Positions 11,013 to 21,399 of a stretch of 64,000 nt of DNA are shown here, piece after piece. Below the pieces are notes generated by a model. It was not told the DNA's origin and ran no database searches. It worked only from the letters and a program-made list of their open reading frames with translations. Numbering within the stretch: the stretch's first letter is position 1; each line of letters opens with the position of its first letter. A program made the translations under genes and the position numbers. Source of the stretch: Lamellibrachia satsuma (lineage: Eukaryota > Annelida > Polychaeta > Sabellida > Siboglinidae); the NCBI GenBank assembly GCA_033239005.1, contig BSQZ01000052.1:1121001-1185000 (forward strand), in the 5' to 3' direction.

Positions 11013-11262
11013 GCCTGCGCGTAAACGACACTTTTCTCGTCGGCGACAGGTAACGTATTACTGTGGTTGCGCCGATAAGATTACACCAGGCGGCTCCACA
11101 ACACGTTGACACCGCTTATTACCACGAATCGTCGAATACAATATATATTTACTTAAGTGTTTCTACATAAATAAATGGCAGATGCATGCGTAATGACAAA
11201 TTTTATGTCTGCTTCAGGTGTTCTGACTTATGATCGTTTCAGCCAATGAGCATTGTAACCAT
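11013..11262. repeat. Dispersed repeat R1, copy B, right part
   Basis: It resumes the R1 sequence (TGCGCGTAAACGACACTT) and runs to the AACCATTT landmark, with scattered small indels relative to copy A at 5005-5280. Confidence 0.7.
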
Positions 11263-11363
11263 TTACCATTCTATAAGTGACACTTTTCTTGAAAGGTAGA
11301 GATAGACCCGCATAGGTCCGTGGTCTTAGCGAAATTAATAGTGTGACCTACAGGGCTGCACTA

Positions 11364-11500
11364 GTATTTTGGATTTTAAGCGTATGTCCGCCGCATAGAC
11401 ACTGGTCGGGATCCACCGCCTAGGCAACCCCGACCTTTGGCCACCAGGGGGCAGCAGTGGTAAGTAGCCCCGTACAATTTAGTATTTCCCTGGGAAACAT
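11364..11500. repeat. Dispersed repeat R2, copy 1, with CTCF-like motif
   Basis: About 135 bases are closely similar to 20455-20597 (shared CACTGGTCGGGATCCACCGC and CCCCGTACAATTTAGT). Copy 1 contains CCACCAGGGGGCAG at 11441-11454, which satisfies the 14-base CTCF core consensus at every position. Copy 2 has diverged at that site. Confidence 0.7.
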
Positions 11501-11668
11501 TCATCATTACTTTAATTATGATTACTGCAAATTTGTGAATAAGAAATACGGTGATTTACGCATAACTTTGTGTGACCTGAATCTTTGGCTCGACCAAGTC
11601 TTGGCTCGATCTAGTCACGCTAGATCGTGTTGTACAACTACGTAAACAAACGACTGGCCTTGACCGAC

Positions 11669-11675
11669 ACACACA

Positions 11676-11751
<76 letters not shown>
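11669..11751. repeat. (GCAC)n microsatellite
   Basis: Long GCAC tandem tract ending in a CA run. Open frames across it (Cys-Val-Arg-Ala repeats) are artefacts of the repeat. Confidence 0.95.
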
Positions 11752-11829
11752 CCGATGAATAATTGTAGACTCTATACAGAATTTGGCAGGCCTATATGAA
11801 GAGGTTGTGACTGCAGTAATCATTTGTTA

Positions 11830-13380
11830 ACTTTGACGTTGTGAAATATAGTTTAAAACAATGGTAACTATTACTAGTACAGAACTATTGTTGGGTGTTA
11901 CGGATGCTTAAGTATATCAGCTTTCTAATGATTATGTTTATTATGACTGTCGTCCCATGTGCAAAAAAAAAACTAAATCGCGTTTGAAAAACAGGCATGC
12001 CATGCTCAAATTTAGGTAGCGTCACCGGCGTTGGCGTTTATATCCCAGCTATAGGCGTAGCGAAGCGTTGTGATTGTGTCTGATGTGCTCGCCAAACAAA
12101 ATCATACATACTGCTGATAACTTTATTTGTGGACTATTTACTAAAAGTGCATGACTGTTTGTTAGCCAAATTAAGTCATAGTTTTATGGCTTTACAAAGC
12201 TACTGCAAAGCTACTTAGACTCCGTCTTGGTTGGGAGGGTCGCTCGCGCCGTGCACTGGCCACTGCCATGTAGTTGACACAATTTTTAGCAATCCAAAGT
12301 CCACGCAATCGAACTATTTAAAACTACCATCTGATGAATTTAATGTAAACAAGAAATTATAAATGTGCAATTGTTGCATGTCGTTCATTGTTTTTACAGT
12401 AGCACTTGCTAAAATGTAATAGGTTCACAGTTTAAACATTATATTCGTAACTTTCGGCATTCACACAACTTCGTTTGTGATATTTAACAATTTAAATCCG
12501 CGCCATCTGCACTTTTATTAGTATGTGCTGATAATTTGACATCTATATAATCATGTAACATCTGTTATTTTTTAAAGTAAAATGATACATTGTTTTAAGC
12601 TAAACAATTAATGTAATGGCCCAAATTCGTATTCTGCATTAAATACTACAATTGTAAAATATTGTTTTACTGCCACACACAATTGTGTTACTTATTTAAC
12701 ATACACAGTATAAACGATTTCAATGATCTGGCATTTTGTAGAAGGTTTATTATGCAAATTGGGGTTTATTATGTAAATTAAAGGAAACTGTTATTATAAT
12801 TAACAGTTGTAATATAGCACTATTTTTTAATACACACATATCTTAATATATATTTCTTATCTCTATTTCATGTTTAAGGATTCCACTGCATGTTTGAAGA
12901 ATACAAAGATAACAGTAAAGACACGCTACACCTTCACATATTTCAAGAAGACGGGACCACCAGAGGAAAAACTGACTGGCAACATATATCTACGCTGAGC
13001 CTACAGTGTCCCGTGAACATTGACCATATGCATGGATTTACAAAACAGTGAACCGTGAATATGTGTATACTCAGCCGACAATGTCATGTGAACAACTTAT
13101 GAACATTGCTGCAACGAGCCTGCACTATCATGTGAACATTGACATGGATTGGATTTCTGAAACAGCGAACTGTGATATTGCTGCATTGTAATATGATTAT
13201 GGTCTCCCTTATAGTTCCTTTTATGAACGGGCTGATGCCGACTAGTTCTTGTACTGCTGCACTGCTTTGGGTGTTGTCCTTTTCCATTTCTTCATACCAC
13301 TGCATACCTGCCAACTCTCACGCATTTCTATCTAATGTCACATTCTCACGCCCAGGGCTTACTATCTCACGCATTAGCGC
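11830..13380. other. AT-rich intergenic stretch, nothing recognised
   Basis: Low-complexity AT-rich DNA with no supported coding region, RNA gene or tandem array. Confidence 0.4.
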
Positions 13381-13390
13381 CTTTTGATAT

Positions 13391-13666
13391 TTATAGTTTT
13401 ATTGCACACTGTAAAACAACTGTTTTTCGATCCTGGAAGCTTTCCGAAAGCTTTGCTTCCAGCAGTGGGGTCGGACCGGAAAGCAAGTCTAGCAATATAT
13501 AGTAGCCGCATGCCAATTGGTCATTCTGCATAGAAACAGCCAAACAGCGCTTCCGTAAGGTATCTGCCCATATCCGCATCGCTTCAGTCTTTGTCAAGTA
13601 GACGGACTTCAGAGGAACTCTGACGTCTCTCCTCACAATCAAGATGGCCATCCCAGAATCTGCCAC
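13391..13666 (-). other. Unassigned open frame next to the 34-bp array
   Basis: A 91-codon open stretch of mixed composition, including the segment KSVYLTKTEAMRIWADTLRKR, lies directly beside the tandem array. I do not recognise the family. It has no obvious start context or splice signals. It could be an exon, a transposon scrap or chance, and I report it only because its composition looks less repetitive than its neighbours. Confidence 0.2.
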
Positions 13667-13711
13667 ACATTGTTACAAGTGGGAACCGTCCAAAGAAGTC
13701 TTGGCCAAAGC

Positions 13712-14286
13712 AAAGAAGGCCACCAAGGAGTACAACACACAACACAAAGAAGGCCACCAAGGAGTACAACACACAACACAAAGAAGGCCACCAAGGAGTA
13801 CAACACACAACACAAAGAAGGCCACCAAGGAGTACAACACACAACACAAAGAAGGCCACCAAGGAGTACAACACACAACACAAAGAAGGCCACCAAGGAG
13901 TACAACACACAACACAAAGAAGGCCACCAATGTGTACAACACACAACACAAAGAAGGCCACCAAGGAGTACAACACACAACACAAAGAAGGCCACCAATG
14001 TGTACAACACACAACACAAAGAAGGCCACCAAGGAGTACAACACACAACACAAAGAAGGCCACCAATGTGTACAACACACAACACAAAGAAGGCCACCAA
14101 GGAGTACAACACACAACACAAAGAAGGCCACCAAGGAGTACAACACACAACACAAAGAAGGCCACCAATGAGTACAACACACAACACAAAGAAGGCCACC
14201 AAGGAGTACAACACACAACACAAAGAAGGCCACCAAGGAGTACAGCACACAACACAAAAAGGCCACCAAGGAGTACAACACACAAC
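13712..14286. repeat. 34-bp tandem array, about 17 units
   Basis: The unit AAAGAAGGCCACCAAGGAGT plus ACAACACACAACAC repeats with a strict 34-base period (unit starts at 13712, 13746, 13780 and onward). Variants replace GGAGT with TGTGT or TGAGT in about four units, and one late unit is shortened. No stop codon occurs in any of the six frames through most of the array. The first unit grades smoothly into the preceding open frame (KEVLAKAKKATKEYN), as if a short coding-like segment had been amplified. Confidence 0.95.
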
Positions 14287-14372
14287 AAACACAAATTACA
14301 ACCTCTATTGACTTGATAGCACCACAATCAATACTTAGTTCAAAAACAAATAGGCCATTAATGCGCGTAATT

Positions 14373-14612
14373 GGGTCAAAGGTCAAATTATAACAAATTA
14401 GGTCATTAGTGGGTAATAAAGTCAGCATGTACATACATTCTCCCTTACACTCCTCCTGCAACCTATAGGTCTACTGATTTCACATGTCGTACATACTTAC
14501 TTAATTAGGCCATTTTTACATAAATAGGTCAATAGTCATTGTAGGTCAAGTAAGTAGGTCATTGCGAGGTCATATCAAGGTCACACATTATTAAGTTAAC
14601 ATTTTAAGGTCA
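14373..14612 (+). promoter_or_regulatory. Cluster of AGGTCA nuclear-receptor half-sites
   Basis: Eight perfect AGGTCA hexamers plus one GGGTCA all lie on the same strand within 240 bases: 14373 (GGGTCA), 14380, 14400, 14526, 14543, 14556, 14567, 14578 and 14607. The first pair is a direct repeat with one-base spacing (DR1, the HNF4/RXR/COUP type). 14556/14567 and 14567/14578 are DR5 (RAR-RXR type), and 14543/14556 is DR7. The hexamer is the classical receptor half-site. A regulatory role is inference, since an eroded minisatellite could also give this pattern. Confidence 0.4.
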
Positions 14613-14789
14613 TATAACTTGTTCATAATAAATATCTTCATTAGTACACATTATGCCACGTGCCCTTACATTCAATGGCAGTGCAGCTCACAAACATTCA
14701 AATCACAAGAAATGGACTCTGTTCCTATAGACAAAAAACTTACATGGATGATTATTCGTGCGAAGTGTTTGCATTTTACCTAGCTCGCA

Positions 14790-14905
14790 CGTCATGCAAA
14801 TCCTGGTGCTCGAGCGGCTTAAAATCACGAGTCTAAGAAATCGCTATAGGCACGAATGACAGTGACTGCAACCACGTGCAGTCAGCAAAAATGGCGGCCG
14901 TCCTC
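14790..14905 (+). promoter_or_regulatory. Promoter-like patch (octamer, E-box, YY1-type motif)
   Basis: ATGCAAAT octamer at 14794-14801, palindromic E-box CACGTG at 14873-14878 and AAAATGGCGGC (YY1-type, containing a possible ATG) at 14888-14898 lie within 110 bases in a locally GC-richer stretch. An open frame of about 65 codons follows from 14891 but matches no family I know. Confidence 0.25.
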
Positions 14906-15737
14906 TTCGATTGCACGTCTCGTTGGGAACAAACCATAAAAATTAATAGGGTCCTTTTCTCTTCAGTCTTACCTAGATGGGTCGGTAAATATGGCGCCAA
15001 AACTACATCTTTCGAGCCCAACACAGTGGCGTTTAACCAGGCTCTGCGAAAAACATACCAAACCGGTGTCCTTCAATGTGGGTGATTGTTTGTTAGATGG
15101 GGTACATATCTCACAAGCCCGGAAGAAGAGCTATTACTTCTCAGTCAGGCGGGGAATTGTGGCAAATCTCGGACTGTTGTAACCTTTGCTTGGGTTAACA
15201 TGATCACACATTTCACATATAAATAATGTTATGTACATTACCGGAAGGGACGAATGTATGCAGGCCTATCTGTTCGGTTGACATCCTGCTAATTTTTCTT
15301 GTGCGTCAAACATTAGTTGTAAGGTCAGTTGTTTCAAATTCCAAAGCGAACACGTCAACTTATTGTTTATTGAGAGCATTGGCATAGTGAAGTCGGAACA
15401 TTTCCTCAATGTGTTTTTCTTTCTTGTTTTTTAAGTCATGGTTTGTTGTTGATTTTCTCTTGCCCAACCAGGCTTAATGTTATGATAATGTGTCGGCCAT
15501 TGCTCCATACGGTTACTGGTCCAGGAGGGGCGGGCGTAAGTCTGGTCTCACGAGAATATTCACCTGGTAAATTCCCGTAGGCATCGGCTCTCAGTGTAGC
15601 ATTTGTTTTATTTACCTTGTATTAAGGGACATGTGACGGTGGAAAGGGGACACGGCCAGTCACTTGACTAGCCGACTGTTATTTTGCTCTGATGCTGGCA
15701 TCTGGTGTGTCGCAGGGGAGGTCTGATGCTGTGCCTG

Positions 15738-15822
15738 GTGGTTTACATGCTGACATAATGTTCTACATGCTGACATAATGGTTTACATGCTGACATAATT
15801 GTTTATATGTTGAGTTATTGGT
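15738..15822. repeat. 20-bp tandem repeat, four units
   Basis: Four units of TTTACATGCTGACATAATGG, the last one diverged, immediately upstream of the DIRS remnant. Confidence 0.8.
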
Positions 15823-16189
15823 GTAGCTATGCTTACACTTGGGCCCTTCAGTGGCTGTGCGCGTCGACGCGGCGCTTGTTCATACAAGTGGCCTTACTTG
15901 GCTAGGGGCAGGCATGTGCTCAGCACCACATCTGTTGTCATGTTTGTGCTCAGCACCATGTCTGTTGTCATGTTTGTCTGGTCTCCCCAGCATGTCCCCC
16001 TTTAAACTTCTCGCTGACAAGGTGTCTTTCAATGTAGCCCTTGTTCTGTCTACCTTACAGCTGGGCGCTGCGATGAAATGGGTAGATAGCGGAGGGCGGG
16101 AAGGGGGATACCGGCCAGTCATTGACTGGTCGGACTTGTATTTGTGCTTATGCAGCCACCTGTTGATTACAGGATGTCAAAGTTGTTGT

Positions 16190-16560
16190 TTTCCTTTACG
16201 TCTAGTTTCGAAAAAGGATCCGGGTGAGTTTCGCCTTATCCATAACCTTAGTTTTCTTAAAAACAACATGGTCAATTCACATTGCATTCTGGACATTGGC
16301 GCCGGTTGTTTGGTAGCTAAGGTGAATTTCGAGGACGTATTCCGGATCATTCCTATTTCTCCTCTGGACTATCGCCTATTGGGTTTTACTTTTCAGTACC
16401 TTTTCTATCCTTCCCACGGGCCTCAGCATGGCGTGTCGTACCTTTGAAGCGCTCTCTTGTCTCTCAACCACGACTCATTCTTCATGGCATTGAGGTCGAT
16501 ACCAGTTCTCAGACGATGAAACCGCCCCAGGCCAAGCTACAACCATGTGGAGCTTCTGAA
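16190..16560 (+). pseudogene. DIRS-like reverse transcriptase remnant
   Basis: PLRLVSKKDPGEFRLIHNLS, then GAGCLVAKVNFEDVFRIIPI and LDYRLLGFTFQ are typical DIRS RT fingers and palm A. The segment that normally joins VNSH to the LGAGCLVAKVDFEDA-type box is shortened, implying a deletion of a few tens of residues near 16280. The family catalytic box is recognisable only in a shifted frame near 16510 as FSDDE. Coding resumes in another frame with SKRKKVCLTDLLSVIGTLNF. Confidence 0.75.
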
Positions 16561-16689
16561 GGTAACTTCAAAGAGGAAGAAGGTATGCCTAACTGACCTG
16601 CTGTCAGTGATTGGTACTCTAAATTTCTCTTTCGCGTCATTGCCCCAGGTAGGACCTTCCTACGTCGACTGATTGACCCCACTGTAGGT

Positions 16690-17254
16690 GTCACTAACCC
16701 CCTGCACAGGATCCGTCTTACGTGTGAGGCACGTAAGGATCTTGCGGCTTGGTTTCTTTTCATGTAATCTTTCATGTCTTTCCTTCTGGTCAATTGGACC
16801 TCGCCCGATGTCCTGTACCTGGCCTCAGACGCAAGCGGTTTCGCTTTTGGGGCTGTGTTTGGAAAATCCAGGGCCACTTCCCAGGACATCCACATATCAA
16901 TAAAACAATCCTGCCCATCGTCCTAGCGGTACGCACATGGGGTGCACATGGGATGCACATTTGGCCAACAGGCAGATCCTCGTTTCCACTGACAACACAG
17001 CAGTGGTGGAAGTCATCAATAAACATACCTCCAAGTATCCACCTCTTGTGCAGCTTATCCGTCATTTGGTCGTGGCATGTATGCAACATAATGTCGCTTT
17101 CCGTGCCAGGCATATTCCCGGTAAACTGAACATAGTGGCCGATATGATAACTCGATTACAGATGTCAAGAGCACGGAAGGTACAACTAGAGATGGACAGC
17201 CGTCCCATCATTATTCCCTCTAATTGGCTACCTTGGGAAAACAAGCATTTATAA
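16690..17254 (+). pseudogene. DIRS-like RNase H remnant
   Basis: YLASDASGFAFGAVFG (first catalytic Asp region) is followed, after stops and a frame change, by ANRQILVSTDNTAVVEVINK and FRARHIPGKLNIVAD. The last is the DIRS/Gypsy RNase H terminal segment with its closing Asp. Broken by at least two frameshifts. Confidence 0.7.
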
Positions 17255-17517
17255 CAATGGACAGCGCCCGGACCCAGCGAGTGCAACAGATATACCAACG
17301 TCTGTGGGACAAGTTTGTATTTTTCACCACTCACTTGAGCACAGGTAAATAACCCTATTTGCCGGCCTTTCCCTTTCTCAACCGTTGCTTCAGTCAGGCC
17401 TTGAATGAAGAAGGTAAAGCACCCAGCACCGAATGTGGCTACATGTCTGCTAAAGCAGATGTCCACACGTCTGCAGGTTATGATGACCCTACATCCAACT
17501 ATCTTGTGTAGAAACAT

Positions 17518-18035
17518 TTGAAGAGTCTCATCAGAGAACATGGCACAGTGGACGACCGTCATCCCTTGTCAAAGGACGACCCGAAGAAGCTCATGAAAGC
17601 CCTGCGTCACATCGGGTGCTCCATCTTCGCCCAGGCCCTTTTGGGCGCCATGTTCGTACTCATGTTTTACGGTTTCTTGCGCATCAATGACGTCACTAAA
17701 CACCAGTATAGCCTGCTCATTCGACACTGCTTAGCGGTCCAAGAAGTACTGCGATTAAGTCTAGTTCACGTCCTCGTAAATGGCTAGCGCAGTATTTTAA
17801 ACTCAGAAGCAACGATGCAGGCCCCTTGTTCCGTTTTGTCGATAAGAAACCAGTCTGAAGAGGCTATTTCGCTAAAATAATGCAAACAGCTGTTAAGCAG
17901 GCTCTGAACTACAGAATCACTCTCCATAGTTTCCGCATTGGTGTGGTACTCAGGCTGTCAACTAATGACCAGATGAAAACCACGGGGCGTTGGCGTTCAG
18001 ATGCCTACAAAGTATATATTAGAGTCGTTTCTTTC
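17518..18035 (+). pseudogene. DIRS-like tyrosine recombinase remnant
   Basis: HPLSKDDPKKLMKALRHIG and MFVLMFYGFLRINDV carry the first catalytic Arg (FLRI). After a frame change near 17760, LHSFRIG supplies the His-x-x-Arg pair and RWRSDAYKVYIR supplies the region of the nucleophilic Tyr. The catalytic residues are recognisable but spread over more than one frame. A segment between HSFRIG and LSTNDQ appears shortened. Confidence 0.75.
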
Positions 18036-18479
18036 GCCACACAATGTTATGTTGCCCTGTCTGCTGTTCTGGTGTGTTGTTGCAGGACGCACGCGTTGGA
18101 TTCCGACGTGTCTCGTGGCAGCGGCGTTCGTCATGGAGCTACCTGTTCGTCAGCATCATCGCTGGTTGTGTATGAGTTACCTGTGCTGCTTCGATTTGTA
18201 CGTGTGCACCGAACGCCGCTGTGTGGAAGCTGCGTCGTCTATCCGGCGTGTCCTGCGGCAACTACACCGTCCAACTTGGAAACTCTAGTCTCCCGAACCA
18301 CCGACCGTAGGGCGCGATGTCGACCCGGGAGGTTAATTAACTGGTTGTGACTGAGCTGTCTATTTTATATCCACTGAGCTGCTATGCCTGGGGCGGGGTG
18401 GGGCTACACCGTGCCGTTGGAAGGGGGATTCCAATCCCCACTCTTACGTCGTTTTATACATCATCGTGTAAAACATCGA

Positions 18480-20190
18480 TATTGCAATTTGGATTGAAAC
18501 AAAATATGTCCACTACTCATTTCACACATGTTATGATGGAGACAATCATTCATTACAACGCTAATGGTAGTAATGTGTATGCACTCATGTTAAATACCAA
18601 CAAAGCTTTCGATAGTCAACTATTGTAAGCTTTTTAGAGTACTTCCAAAGCGTAAGGTGTCACCTCTTGTGTTAAGGTTGCTGCCGTATATGTATACTAA
18701 ACAAAAACTTCAAGTGAGATGGGGCTGTAGTATCTCGTCCCAGTTTACCGCCTGTAATGGAGTCAAGCAGGGAGCAATCCTATCTCCTATTTTTTTCTCT
18801 GTATATATGGATGGATTATTTGAAAAGTTAGAGAAGAGTGGTGTGGGATGCCACATGGGCAACTACTATACAAGAAGTTTAATGTCAGCAATGTTCTAAT
18901 GTTCTATAAGGCAGTACAGCACACTGGTCTTTGGACTCCTGAATTGGTATGTTGGACTCTCGGTGAAAGACAGGAAGAAACTGGATAGGATTGTCTTTGT
19001 GGCCGGCAAGATTATCGGCTCATCTCCTCCCTCTTTAGAACAACTGTACACGTAACGCCAATATACGCAGCCTGAATATGTGTATGTATGCATTCCTGCT
19101 TGTTGTAATACTTCATTGTTCGTTCATTCATCACCCACACCCTCATATCTCATCCATCCACCCATCAGTTTTTCACCAACATGATCTCTCTGAATGCTAT
19201 GATTACATGTCTCAATATATGATATATGTGTATTTGCAGACATTTATCTTGATGTTGTAAGAATACTTATTCTTAAAGTAGCAATAAAGATTAAGTTATG
19301 TTATGTTATGTTATGTTATACGGGTGGCATAAGATATGCAGATGACCTGACCCTACTAACACCTACAAGGTATGGAGTCAAGGTATTAATCGAGATATGT
19401 GAACAATGTGCAGATGATTACTGTGTTAAGTTTAATAGTACGAAGAGTATGTATCTCATGTTTAGAGGTCGGAGTTGTAAACCGGATAACAGAACAGTTG
19501 TTTTTAATGGCACCGAGTTGCAGAGTGTTCAGGATGCTGTACATTTGGGCCACCGTGTATCCACTATTAATAAGGATAGCCTAGTCGCCGATGGCATTGC
19601 AACATTCTGGAGAGGGTATAACATGTTCATGTGTGATTTTGGTCATACAAAGACTGCTGTAAAGTGCAAGTTATTCAAACAACACTGCTGCTCTTACTAC
19701 GGAGCTCCACTATGGGATCTCCGCAAGGCGCTCAGACAGTTGTGGGGACTGGCACCTCTTACACACGGCGATGTTGTCTCGTTGTTATCTAATAGTTTGC
19801 CACTATTGGTCAACCTAAAGCAAAGGGTCATGAAGTTTATCCATGAGGCTCTAAACCACCAGTGATAAGTAGTGTTGCTAAATTATCAATTCAAAATCCA
19901 TGGTCGAATTGTGGTGGTAACTACTGTCATATACGTTATGAATACAACATTCATGAGGACGTGTCTGCTAGTGATATTGGCCGCGTGTGGCAGGCGGGCG
20001 TGTCCGACGAAAGGATATTTAACGTGTGTGTTCTATCTGACATGACAGAAATTAGAAATGGTTTTAAAACATGCGATATTTTTAGCTATGATGATGTTAA
20101 TGGTGTCATTACTGAAATTACTATATTTTAAATATTGTACAATTGCCAGTTTTAATGTGCGAATAAATATTTTATTATTATTATTATATA
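18480..20190 (+). mobile_element. Non-LTR retrotransposon RT (host LINE) with nested insertion
   Basis: 18480-18871 encodes RT fingers and palm (FGLKQNMSTTHFTHV, LNTNKAFDSQLL, NGVKQGAILSPIFFSVYMDG). The frame resumes after the nested insertion at 19322 with GGIRYADDLTLL (YADD box intact) and runs through the thumb to about 20130 (SVAKLSIQNP...) after one frameshift near 19862. The first catalytic Asp box reads LNTNKAFD, where families have LDxxKAFD, so that aspartate is Asn here. The 3' end carries AATAAA and a (TTA)n tail (20172-20187). 5' truncated; clade uncertain (CR1/Jockey group). Confidence 0.8.
18872..19321 (+). mobile_element. Nested 5'-truncated LINE 3' end with target-site duplication
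   Basis: The insertion splits the host LINE between its GNYY and TGGIRYADD segments. The five bases TATAC occur at both edges (18867-18871 and 19317-19321) as a target-site duplication. The insert encodes the C-terminal LINE segment KKFNVSNVLMFYKAV and, after a one-base shift, LLNWYVGLSVKDRKKLDRIV and SLEQLYT, a C-terminus typical of another non-LTR family. It ends with AATAAA (19282-19287) and a (TTATG)n tail at its 3' end. Confidence 0.85.
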
Positions 20191-20454
20191 TCACGTGTTT
20201 TTGCACACTGACACCTGCCGATAGGCCTACAGCACAATTGCGGTACACCTGCTTACTTGACTTTTCCACTTTATATTTTATACATTAAGTACATATTATG
20301 TAGTATGTGTTAGTGCTGGTTGTATGTCTGATGATAAGTCCATATGGAGATTGTATTGCTTTGTATACACGTGTATATTTACAGTAATTTCGGTACAATC
20401 AGCCATGCGCTCATCACTAATAACTATTAATATTGTGGCCAACAAGGCTGTAAC

Positions 20455-20597
20455 AGTATTTTGGGTTTAAGTGTATGTTCGCCGCATACGCACTGGTCGG
20501 GATCCACCGCATAGGCAACCACCACCTTTGGTTACAAGGGGGCAGCGGTGGTGACCAGAAAGCAGCCCCGTACAATTTAGTTTTCCCTGGGAATCAT
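20455..20597. repeat. Dispersed repeat R2, copy 2
   Basis: Second copy of the 11364-11500 repeat. The CTCF-like site is changed to TTACAAGGGGGCAG here. Confidence 0.7.
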
Positions 20598-20790
20598 TCG
20601 AATTGCACGTGTCTGTGTTATTCTGCAAATTATTCGTGGAAAGGAGAGTTAGAAAGCTGTCTCAAACGCTTTCCCCTTTTTGGCATTGAGCATTGGGGTA
20701 AGCCCACTTTACTGTGTGTTCATGGGTTTTAGTACGGTGGCAGGCTTCAATTTCCGCTTTCGGTTTGTACTGGAACTAACTGAATAATTT

Positions 20791-21100
20791 ATCGATGTTG
20801 ACCCTGAATAACACTCGACGCCCGCTGCTATTGATTTGGGTCGTTCTCCACGTCAATGCTTCGTTACTTGCTGGTCACGGGTCACTTGGCAGACTGGTCG
20901 CTTCTGGGTAGTTGCTGAAATGCCACACCTACTCTGTCAACATCGATAATTGATCGATGTTGACCCTGAATAACACTCGACGCCCGCTGCTATTGATATG
21001 GGTCGTTCTCAACGTCAATGCTTCGTTACCGGCTGGTCACGGGTCACTTGGCAGACTGGTCGAATCTGGGCAGTTGCTGAAATGCCACACCTACATTATC
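20791..21100. repeat. 162-bp tandem duplication
   Basis: Two head-to-tail copies begin at 20791 and 20953 (ATCGATGTTGACCCTGAATA). They differ at only a handful of positions until the second copy ends near 21093. Confidence 0.9.
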
Positions 21101-21175
21101 TTCTGAGTATACCACGATGATCGTAGTTCAACCGACACGGATACATATCCCTCTCTCACTGACAGTATTGGGTGA

Positions 21176-21290
21176 GTGAGTGAGTATGTCTGTGATTGAG
21201 TGAGTGAGTGAGTGAGTGAGTGAGTGAGTGAGTGAGTGAGTGAGTGAGTGAGTGGGTGGGTGAGTGGGTGGGTGGGTCTGTGAGTTAATG
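21176..21290. repeat. (GAGT)n microsatellite
   Basis: Tetranucleotide tract with GGGT interruptions near its end. Confidence 0.9.
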
Positions 21291-21339
21291 TTGAGTATGT
21301 ACGTACGTGGGTACGTATGTATTTACATATTTATGCGTA

Positions 21340-21342
<3 letters not shown>

Positions 21343-21394
<52 letters not shown>
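21343..21394. repeat. (TA)n microsatellite
   Basis: About 26 TA units, bordered on both sides by similar TACATATTTATG-type sequence. Confidence 0.95.

Positions 21395-21399
<5 letters not shown>

Larger units (their letters stand above)
15839..18045 (+). mobile_element. DIRS-like tyrosine-recombinase retrotransposon, degenerate
   Basis: The plus strand carries reverse transcriptase (about 16190-16560), RNase H (about 16690-17240) and tyrosine recombinase (about 17515-18035) in the order and style of DIRS/Ngaro elements. Stops, frameshifts and at least one deletion inside the RT break the frames. No inverted or split terminal repeats were recognised. A 31-bp direct duplication lies at 15913-15975. 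Confidence 0.78.

Noticed and set aside
13639..14461. Minus-strand frames suggesting a Cys/Val/Leu-rich membrane repeat protein
   Set aside because: They are translations of the 34-bp array, which is open in every frame; there is no independent start, splice or family support.
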